Source: Pseudomonas fulva NBRC 16637 = DSM 17717 (GTDB lineage: Bacteria; Pseudomonadota; Gammaproteobacteria; Pseudomonadales; Pseudomonadaceae). From it: DNA of 64,000 nucleotides. A model generated the notes under the pieces. That model searched no databases and was not told the origin of the DNA. It saw nothing but the letters and a program-made list of their open reading frames with translations. The stretch lies in the NCBI RefSeq assembly GCF_000730565.1, contig NZ_BBIQ01000013.1, positions 1-64,000 on the forward strand. The letters run 5' to 3'. Below, piece after piece: positions 58,548 to 64,000 of this stretch (position 1 is the stretch's first letter; every line of letters starts with the position of its first letter). A program made the translations under genes and the position numbers.

Positions 58548-59053
58548 GCGCATTTCCCGAAGTCGTCAGGGCCGGGCTGAAGCTTGGCGTGCACGGCTGC
58601 TGCGAGTTGCTCTTTGCTGGAGCCAGTGACAGCAACGCAGACGTCGCCCTGGTCGTTGGTTACGACTGCGCCAAGGGGAAGTTGGCGGTTGACGGTGGCG
58701 ATGACGTAGGCGGTTTGACCCGACTGCAGCACCTCTTCGACGCAGGCCTGCGCCTCCATCAGTGCCAGCGCTTGTTCCGATTGGGCGCCGGTGTCAGTCC
58801 GTCCATTCGCAAGGTCCTGCACGAAATCCCGCAAGGATTGACACTTGGTGGACAGCGCACGGGGCAGGGTGAGGCTGCTGCTGAGCGGGCCCACGGATAC
58901 TTTGATGCAATGGTGTGTGTTGTCGTTTTCAATCTCGATGTGGGCATCGACAGTGACTTCAGGACGCTGCAGTCTGCACGTCGCCGTGCCTCCGTGATCC
59001 AGGGTACGCTGCAACAACATGATCTGACGCAGAGGAATCTGGAAGTCGGTCAT
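58544..59053 (-). CDS. Hypothetical phage protein
   Basis: A 169-residue soluble acidic protein, mostly helical, with no recognisable motif. It has a mixture of beta-like stretches (TVDAHIEIENDNTHHCIKVSVG). It is translationally coupled at both ends: its start overlaps the stop of the 54-residue gene, and its stop overlaps the next start. It is in the early minus-strand operon under likely repressor control. Confidence 0.7.
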   Translation of the reverse strand: MTDFQIPLRQIMLLQRTLDHGGTATCRLQRPEVTVDAHIEIENDNTHHCIKVSVGPLSSSLTLPRALSTKCQSLRDFVQDLANGRTDTGAQSEQALALMEAQACVEEVLQSGQTAYVIATVNRQLPLGAVVTNDQGDVCVAVTGSSKEQLAAAVHAKLQPGPDDFGKCA

Positions 59054-59214
59054 GCTGCACCCCCATCGGCGGGGATAGCCTGAGTTTTCCCGTTCAGAGC
59101 GACGATCAGTTGCAAGCCAGTGCTGCGCTGGAACGCCTGGATTCTCGCAGGGCTAATGCAAGCTGTTGGATGAATCAGGACCGCTGCCGGTCCGCTTCGC
59201 TGTGCTGTTTTCAT
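59050..59214 (-). CDS. Small phage protein, first gene of the minus-strand operon
   Basis: A 54-residue frame from ATG at 59214 to TGA at 59050-59052, beginning MKTAQRSGPAAVLIHPTA. It follows TAGGACACAG, a fair ribosome binding site, and its TGA overlaps the ATG of the next gene as ATGA. The coupling at the stop, and position right behind the operator region, support it as real. No family recognised. Confidence 0.6.
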   Translation of the reverse strand: MKTAQRSGPAAVLIHPTACISPARIQAFQRSTGLQLIVALNGKTQAIPADGGAA

Positions 59215-59251
59215 TTGTCTGTGTCCTAGGTGTGAGAGTGGGCACAGATAG

Positions 59252-59299
59252 AAATTAGCAAAAGCTAATTTTTATATCAATAGCAGATGCTAAATTAGC
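59252..59299. promoter_or_regulatory. Repressor operators, left (minus-strand operon)
   Basis: AAATTAGC-AAAA-GCTAATTT (59252-59271) is a perfect palindrome; TAGC-AGAT-GCTA (59281-59292) is a second, slightly shorter copy, and a TTAGC half site follows at 59295-59299. They sit between the repressor stop and the start of the minus-strand operon, and a TATAAA -10-like element lies between them on the minus strand. Confidence 0.75.
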
Positions 59300-59350
59300 A
59301 GGGCGTCGTTACTCCCCGGCATATCCCCGGTGTGAGGCAACGTTGAACGG

Positions 59351-60055
59351 TTAGAGCTTCTTGGCGTTCCAGGCCAGCAGAACGCGGGCTTGGATGTGCA
59401 TCCGCTCGATCATCGACTCATCAATGGTGATGGGGGGGTAGATCGGGTTGTCGGAGATCATCCGTAGCTGGCCACCGGTTAGGCGCTGCAGACGCTTGAT
59501 ATAGAGATCACCTTCCAAGGTGAACACATAGATAGCGTCGGTTCGAACTTCGGAAATTCCACGATCCACCAGAAGGGCGTCGCCGTCAGCGAATGTACCC
59601 GACATGCTGTCGCCATCGCCGGTGATGATGGCTAGGTTTTCAACCTTTGAGAAGGTGAGGCCCTGCATCCTCAGCCAATCGAGATGGACCGTCATGTCGC
59701 GGATGACTTCAATGTGCATTTCTGGGGCTACCTTGCCATGGCCCATTGATCCCGCGATATCGAGGTACGGAATCAACACGAAGTTCTTGTCCTTTGTGGC
59801 CCTGGTGGGCAGGCGAACGACGTTCGTAGGGGCTGCGTTGGAGGGCTCCTCCGCAGGAGGAGATGTCAGCATCCCTGCCGCAAGTCCTATTTTGACTTCC
59901 AGATTTCGCGCAGCTTTCTCGCCCAGCTTCCGGTGGCCGTTGAGTAGCTGCGAAAGGTACGACGCGTCTAGGTCGTGAGCCTCAGCGAATTCCTTCTGGC
60001 TCAGCTTGCCCATGATCGTACGGAGTGAGGCGATACGCCTTTCATTTATGTCCAT
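59351..60055 (-). CDS. S24-family phage repressor (CI-like)
   Basis: A 234-residue repressor. N-terminal helix-turn-helix (KLSQKEFAEAHDLDASYLSQLLNG, a Cro/CI-like HTH), linker, and a C-terminal S24 peptidase domain with Ser150 (GDSM), Lys187 (LYIKRLQ) and a possible cleavage bond Ala101-Gly102 (DIAGSMG). It should therefore be inactivated in the SOS response by RecA-stimulated self-cleavage and hold the prophage silent otherwise. Operators of TTAGC-N4-GCTAA type are on both sides. ATG 60055 is the chosen start. Confidence 0.9.
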   Translation of the reverse strand: MDINERRIASLRTIMGKLSQKEFAEAHDLDASYLSQLLNGHRKLGEKAARNLEVKIGLAAGMLTSPPAEEPSNAAPTNVVRLPTRATKDKNFVLIPYLDIAGSMGHGKVAPEMHIEVIRDMTVHLDWLRMQGLTFSKVENLAIITGDGDSMSGTFADGDALLVDRGISEVRTDAIYVFTLEGDLYIKRLQRLTGGQLRMISDNPIYPPITIDESMIERMHIQARVLLAWNAKKL

Positions 60056-60114
60056 GCCGTGATGATTGCTTTCCGTTAGCAAACAGTAAATTACGATCTG
60101 CTATTGCTTAGAAA

Positions 60115-60130
60115 ATTAGCAATTGCTAAT
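60115..60130. promoter_or_regulatory. Repressor operator, right (cro side)
   Basis: ATTAGCAATTGCTAAT is a perfect 16-bp palindrome of the same TTAGC-N4-GCTAA form, 21 bases before the start of the Cro-like gene. A weaker copy, TTAGC-AAAC-AGTAA, lies at 60076-60089, just upstream of the repressor start. Confidence 0.8.
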
Positions 60131-60151
60131 CTGCCTGCCAATGGAGGCCCT

Positions 60152-60376
60152 ATGACGCTCAGCGAGTACCTAAAGACCATGAACAAGGAGGGGCTGGATG
60201 CCCTCGCACAGCACTGCGGAACTTCAGTAGGTCAGCTCAAGCAGGTGGCCTACGGGAACCGTCGGGCGAGTGCGGGCTTGGCTGTCAGCCTGGATCGGGA
60301 AACAGGCGGGGAGATTCGATGCGAGTCGCTCCGTCCAGACATTGATTGGGGGTACTTGAGGCAGGAAAAAAAGTAG
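60152..60376 (+). CDS. Cro-like (YdaS-type) DNA-binding protein
   Basis: A 74-residue protein with a helix-turn-helix of the YdaS/Cro class (LSEYLKTMNKEGLDALAQHCGTSVGQLKQVAYGNRR). ATG 60152 follows TGGAGGCCC. It is divergent from the repressor and next to a strong operator, the usual place of cro. Expected to promote lytic development. Confidence 0.85.
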   Translation: MTLSEYLKTMNKEGLDALAQHCGTSVGQLKQVAYGNRRASAGLAVSLDRETGGEIRCESLRPDIDWGYLRQEKK

Positions 60377-60575
60377 GACCGCTGAGCCAGGACTCTCACC
60401 TCCCGGCCCAGCTATGACAGTGCTACGCATCGTCACTCCCATCGTCCGGCAGCCTCTCTCACAAGTGCGACCGGACGACTGTTACCGCATGCAATACACG
60501 CACAGCACAGCGCGGATTTACGCAAAGCAAAACGGTCGTGGCTGTAGGATAGGGGTTACCCCTTCTTGTGGCTAC

Positions 60576-60598
60576 ACCGTAAACCGAGGATTTACGGT
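60576..60598. repeat. Inverted repeat over the CII-like gene start
   Basis: ACCGTAAA at 60576-60583 and TTTACGGT at 60591-60598 are perfect inverted arms, with the spacer CCGAGGA containing the ribosome binding site GAGG. It ends 2 bases before the ATG. It could be an operator or an RNA hairpin that hides the binding site. A related GGATTTACG copy is at 60514-60522, and a short palindrome AGGGGTTACCCCT at 60551-60563. Confidence 0.7.
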
Positions 60599-60599
60599 T

Positions 60600-61088
60600 A
60601 TGAGTCGCATCGATCTTTTGCCGGACGCTGGTCCGGTTCTCGCATTGCGTCAGGCGCTCTATCGCGCCGGTCGTGACTATCACGGTGGTATCACAAAATT
60701 GGCCTTCGACATGGTCATGGATGTGGACACCCTGCAGAAGAAACTCCATCCCACTGAAGAGCGGCGTTGGCCCAGCCCGGACGAGATCGAGGAGATTGTT
60801 CGCTGGACCGCAGACCCTCGTCTGCTTGATGCCCTTGTTCGGCCGGCCGGGGTGGTCTGGTATCAGCCTGAGCCAGTACCCGCGACGAATGCGGCGCTTC
60901 ATGCCGTTGCCAAGCTGCTGGAAGAATCCGGTGAATTCGTCGGTAGCCTGCACGACGGAGCTGCTGACAACGTCTGGACGGAAACCGAGGTGCTCGACCT
61001 TGAGCACCGGGGGATGGATGTGATCCGCCAAGTCCTGGCCATCATGGCCGGTGCCCGCCAAGCCATGGAGGACGAAGCCCATGGCTGA
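60600..61088 (+). CDS. Phage regulatory CII-like protein
   Basis: A 162-residue helical protein that looks like the phage regulatory CII family (PF06892): LRQALYRAGRDYHGGITKLAFDMVMDVDTLQKKLHPTEERR has a lambda CII-type helix-turn-helix layout, followed by helices LDALVRPAGVVWY. ATG 60600 follows GAGGATTTACGGTT, which lies inside an inverted repeat. The stop is inside the next gene (overlap of eight bases). Confidence 0.75.
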   Translation: MSRIDLLPDAGPVLALRQALYRAGRDYHGGITKLAFDMVMDVDTLQKKLHPTEERRWPSPDEIEEIVRWTADPRLLDALVRPAGVVWYQPEPVPATNAALHAVAKLLEESGEFVGSLHDGAADNVWTETEVLDLEHRGMDVIRQVLAIMAGARQAMEDEAHG

Positions 61089-61284
61089 CGCCGTTGATTT
61101 TGCAAACGACCACGCCGAGTACTTCCTGCAGCTGTCATTGCGGCGTCTTGCTCGGCTTCCCGACAAGCCAAGCGCACAGTTCTGTGAGGACTGTGATGAA
61201 GCGATACCTCTGGCCCGCCAGCAATCGGTTGCAGGATGCGAAACCTGCATCGACTGCCAGAGCCTGCGGGAGCGCCGGAGATGA
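61081..61284 (+). CDS. TraR/DksA-type zinc finger protein
   Basis: A 67-residue protein. A four-Cys zinc site FCEDCDEAIPLARQQSVAGCETCIDC (residues 34-59) matches the TraR/DksA C-terminal zinc finger. It lacks the long coiled coil of full DksA, so it resembles the short phage-borne or plasmid TraR forms that bind the RNA polymerase secondary channel without ppGpp. ATG 61081 follows TGGAGGACGAAGCCC. The stop overlaps the primase start (ATGA). Confidence 0.85.
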   Translation: MADAVDFANDHAEYFLQLSLRRLARLPDKPSAQFCEDCDEAIPLARQQSVAGCETCIDCQSLRERRR

Positions 61285-64000
61285 GCGAGCGCCCAACACG
61301 TGCAACCGCTGATTGGGCGCGGCGTTACATTGAAACCTTCGATCTCGCACTCGTTCCGATTGAGCCAGGTGAGAAAGGACCAAAGGGCACTGGTTGGAAC
61401 AAGCCTGGCGGGTACTTCACCGACCCGTCGAAGGCAGAGGCGTTCTGGAGCGCGAACCCGAGCCATAACCTCGGTGTTGTGCTTGGGCCGAGTCGTGTCT
61501 GTTCGCTCGATGTTGACGACGTCGAACTAACGCGGCTGGTCCTTCAGCAAACATTGGGTCTCAATGTTGACGCCCTAGCCGAGGAATATCCCACCTCTGT
61601 CGGAAATCCTGAACGCTTCCGCGTGATGTTTCGTGTGCCTGAAGGCGTGGAATTAAGCCGCCACGCACTGGTGTGGCCGAACAGGAATGACCCTGATGGC
61701 ACCATCTACAAAGGGTTGATAGCGCAAGTAAAGGCTGCCATGGAGAGCGGTGACGCGGCCCGCGAAGCAGCGTTCCGCATGGCGGCTGAACCATTCAAGA
61801 AGGTGACCGTGTTCGAGTTGCGTGGCGGTTTGGTGCAGGACGTCTTGCCGCCATCCATACACCCAGGTACTGGTAAGCCTTACACGTGGAAGACCCCGCC
61901 GGCTGCAGAAGGGCTGCCTGAATTGCCGACCGATCTGTTGGAGATCTGGCAGGACTGGGATGCCTTCAAGGTCCAGGGAGAAAACGTATGTCCGTGGAAG
62001 CCGAAGGCGCCAAAGCCTCCATCGGTTTCTCGGCCTAGTGCCAGGCCAACATCCCCAACAGCTAGGTCAGGTGACCGGCTTCCAGAGGTGATTCCTGAGT
62101 TCAATCGGGTCCACGACATTGCAACCATGATCGAAGCTCATGGCTACAAGCGTATTGATGGCAAGTGGCTGAGCCCGCACAGCAGTTCAGGCCAGCCAGG
62201 GGTGACGATCACGGACGGCAAACTCTATTCGCATCACACATCGGATCCGTTGGCTAACGGACACAAGAATGATGCGTTCGATGTCTTCTGCATCCTTATG
62301 CACGACGGTGATCAAAGGGCGGCGACTAGGGCAGCGGCTCAAATCCTCGGCATAGATGCGAAGTCTCGGCCGCCGGCGCCTCCACCATTAGGCGAACTTC
62401 CCCGCGCCCCATCTGTGATCGAGCAGGCCGAGCAGCCACCGCATGAAGACAGTGATGCCGAGCAACTTCCCCACGCCCCATCGGATGAAGAAGCCCCCAG
62501 CCCGGCCGGCTCCTCGGCCAAGGGGGGGAACGGGGGTGACACCCTGGATATCGATGGTGCGATGCGCCGGTTCGCCTTGGTGGAAGGAACCACCAGCGTG
62601 TGGGATTTGGATAAGGGCAGGGCGATGAAGCGGGCAGGGTTCGAAGCCCTGGTTGGGAAGCCGCTGGCTAAGGAGTGGGTAGAGCGCACTGACAAGAAGC
62701 TGATCGGTTCTGAGCAGGTGACGGAGCTTGAACACGCTCGGAAGATGTCCAGCAAGAAGGGCGGTGCGCTGAAACTGGAGCCGCTGGACCGGTACATCTA
62801 TATCGACGGTACGAAAGAGGCCTGGGACCGTGAGAAGAAGCGGCGCCTGCCCGAGGGTAGCGTCAAGATGGCCTTGGGTGATGCCTATCAGCTCTGGCTG
62901 AACAGCCCGGACCGTCGGGTGGTGGACGTTGACCATATCGTGTTCGACCCGACGATGACAAAAGATCCTGCGATCTACATCAACACTTTCGAGGGCCTGC
63001 CGCTTACGCCGGTGCGCGATGACGCTGCCTGCGAGAACCTGCGCTGGCTGATCGCGTTCCTCTGTAACAATGACGAGGAAGCCCTGAATTGGCTGATCAA
63101 GTGGCTCGCCTACCCGCTCCAGCACATGGGTGCGAAGATGGACACCGCGATCCTCTTTCATTCAACCATGGAGGGCTCGGGTAAGAGCTTACTGTTCGCA
63201 GACATCATGGGCGAGCTGTATGGCAGATACAGCGCCACGGTAGGGCAGGCGCAGTTGGAGGGCAACTTCAACGCTTGGCAGAGCGGCAAGCTATGGGCGG
63301 TATTCGAAGAGGTTGTGAGTCGGGATCAGCGATACAACCAGGTCGGTAAGATCAAGCACATGATCACCGGCAAGACGGTGCGCATGGAGTCCAAGTTTAT
63401 CAACGGCTGGGAAGAGTCCAACCACATGAACTCTGCATTCCTGAGCAATGAGATCATGCCGTGGCCGATCAGCGAAGACGACCGCCGGATGCTGGTGATG
63501 TGGCCCTTGGAGACGTTGCCCCCTGAAAGGCAGAAGGCGATTTCCACAGAGCTGGCTAACGGTGGCGTGGCTGCTTTGTATGGATGGCTTCTAGACGTCG
63601 ACCTCGAGGACTTCAATCAACGTACACGCCCGCCGAAGACAGAGGCTCGTCAGCGCCTCGTTGAGCTGAGCCGCACGGCCTGGCAGACCTTCTACCACCT
63701 CTGGCGCAATGGAGAGCTTGGCTACGGCCTTTGGGGCTGCTGCCTGACGTCAGATGTGTACGCCATGTTCATCGAGTGGTGTGCTCACAACAAAGAGCAT
63801 GCCATGAGTCAAACCAAGTTCTCGCTGATGTTGAGCGCGAAGGTGGAGAAGACGAGGGCTATACCCTGGTCTGACTGCTCCACAGAGTGCGTAACCCGCC
63901 GATTTGCAGCGTTCTTCATGCCCACCGATGGTGATCCTTCCCTACCCCCATCCATGAATGCGGCCGTGCTGGGGAAGAATGTTCGCGAATGGCGTGAGCG
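61281..64000 (+). CDS. Phage primase-polymerase/helicase (partial, runs off the window)
   Basis: The open frame starts at ATG 61281 after GGGAG and is uninterrupted to the last base; at least 906 residues are visible. The N-terminal part is a bifunctional primase-polymerase domain with the DxD catalytic pair (SLDVDDVE, residues 77-79). A Pro/Ala-rich linker follows near residues 355-415, then a superfamily 3-type helicase with Walker A GSGKS (about residue 632), Walker B-like FEEVVSRD and the loop SNEIMPW. Expected to prime and unwind phage DNA during replication (DUF5906-like). It is coupled to the zinc finger gene by a four-base overlap. Confidence 0.9.
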   Translation, partial: MSERPTRATADWARRYIETFDLALVPIEPGEKGPKGTGWNKPGGYFTDPSKAEAFWSANPSHNLGVVLGPSRVCSLDVDDVELTRLVLQQTLGLNVDALAEEYPTSVGNPERFRVMFRVPEGVELSRHALVWPNRNDPDGTIYKGLIAQVKAAMESGDAAREAAFRMAAEPFKKVTVFELRGGLVQDVLPPSIHPGTGKPYTWKTPPAAEGLPELPTDLLEIWQDWDAFKVQGENVCPWKPKAPKPPSVSRPSARPTSPTARSGDRLPEVIPEFNRVHDIATMIEAHGYKRIDGKWLSPHSSSGQPGVTITDGKLYSHHTSDPLANGHKNDAFDVFCILMHDGDQRAATRAAAQILGIDAKSRPPAPPPLGELPRAPSVIEQAEQPPHEDSDAEQLPHAPSDEEAPSPAGSSAKGGNGGDTLDIDGAMRRFALVEGTTSVWDLDKGRAMKRAGFEALVGKPLAKEWVERTDKKLIGSEQVTELEHARKMSSKKGGALKLEPLDRYIYIDGTKEAWDREKKRRLPEGSVKMALGDAYQLWLNSPDRRVVDVDHIVFDPTMTKDPAIYINTFEGLPLTPVRDDAACENLRWLIAFLCNNDEEALNWLIKWLAYPLQHMGAKMDTAILFHSTMEGSGKSLLFADIMGELYGRYSATVGQAQLEGNFNAWQSGKLWAVFEEVVSRDQRYNQVGKIKHMITGKTVRMESKFINGWEESNHMNSAFLSNEIMPWPISEDDRRMLVMWPLETLPPERQKAISTELANGGVAALYGWLLDVDLEDFNQRTRPPKTEARQRLVELSRTAWQTFYHLWRNGELGYGLWGCCLTSDVYAMFIEWCAHNKEHAMSQTKFSLMLSAKVEKTRAIPWSDCSTECVTRRFAAFFMPTDGDPSLPPSMNAAVLGKNVREWRE

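Larger units (their letters stand above)
53792..64000. mobile_element. Left part of a prophage integrated at dusA
   Basis: A tyrosine integrase gene lies directly beside the 5' end of dusA, a known phage and genomic-island integration site. After it come a foreign-looking cargo gene, a minus-strand operon, an S24 repressor, Cro- and CII-like regulators, a zinc finger gene and a primase-helicase gene. The right end, including structural genes and the second attachment site, lies outside the window. The exact left attachment core cannot be placed here; in the literature it is inside the 5' coding part of dusA. Confidence 0.88.

Overview
The window is chromosomal DNA from a Pseudomonas of the P. 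putida group, with one end of an integrated prophage. The call rests on gene content and order: tusA-pdxB, moaB-moeA, fadBA, topA, lexA-sulA next to psrA, mfd-gapB, lolCDE, cinRS-cinA-queF, rssBC-tal-dusA. GC-rich codon use and Pseudomonas-type control sites (FliA promoter, PsrA operators, cop box) agree. No rRNA or CRISPR array was seen; one tRNA-Pro(CGG) is present.

Layout. 1-9.1 kb: a CAACAG microsatellite, tusA, pdxB, an ABC exporter, tRNA-Pro, a small lipoprotein, moaB/moeA for molybdenum cofactor, a YegS-type lipid kinase and a NarL-type two-component pair. 9.4-17.3 kb: a helical protein, cheV behind a FliA promoter, a MOSC protein, soluble lytic transglycosylase, the ABC-F protein Uup, a universal stress protein and a membrane-anchored unknown. 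17.3-28.4 kb: fatty-acid beta-oxidation (fadBA), topA and the SOS/PsrA block (sulA-lexA with two LexA boxes; psrA with two abutting operators; nagZ). 28.4-35.8 kb: the minus-strand operon mfd-csiV-SNF2 helicase. 36-43.9 kb: a long GAPDH, sthA, a phosphodiesterase, a PilZ protein and lolCDE. 43.9-53.8 kb: the CinRS copper system with its plastocyanin-like and QueF targets, mlaA, a second PilZ protein, rssB-rssC, tal and dusA.

From about 53.8 kb to the end is the left part of a prophage inserted at the 5' end of dusA. It has a tyrosine integrase, an AT-rich 540-residue cargo gene ending in a PD-(D/E)XK nuclease domain, a translationally coupled minus-strand operon with two PrtN-family genes, an S24-type repressor, a Cro-like gene, a CII-like gene, a DksA-like zinc finger gene, and a primase-polymerase/helicase gene that runs off the window. 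Palindromes of the form TTAGC-N4-GCTAA lie in both control regions beside the repressor and are the likely operators.

The best candidate for an undescribed system is the PD-(D/E)XK cargo gene at 55158-56780: it is adjacent to the integrase, compositionally unlike the phage genes, and has a long N-terminal region that I do not recognise. Other points worth attention are a 61-nt near-perfect hairpin upstream of fadB, the roughly 130-residue N-terminal extension of the GAPDH, the palindromic TACCAA cluster between dusA and the integrase, and an inverted repeat covering the ribosome binding site of the CII-like gene.
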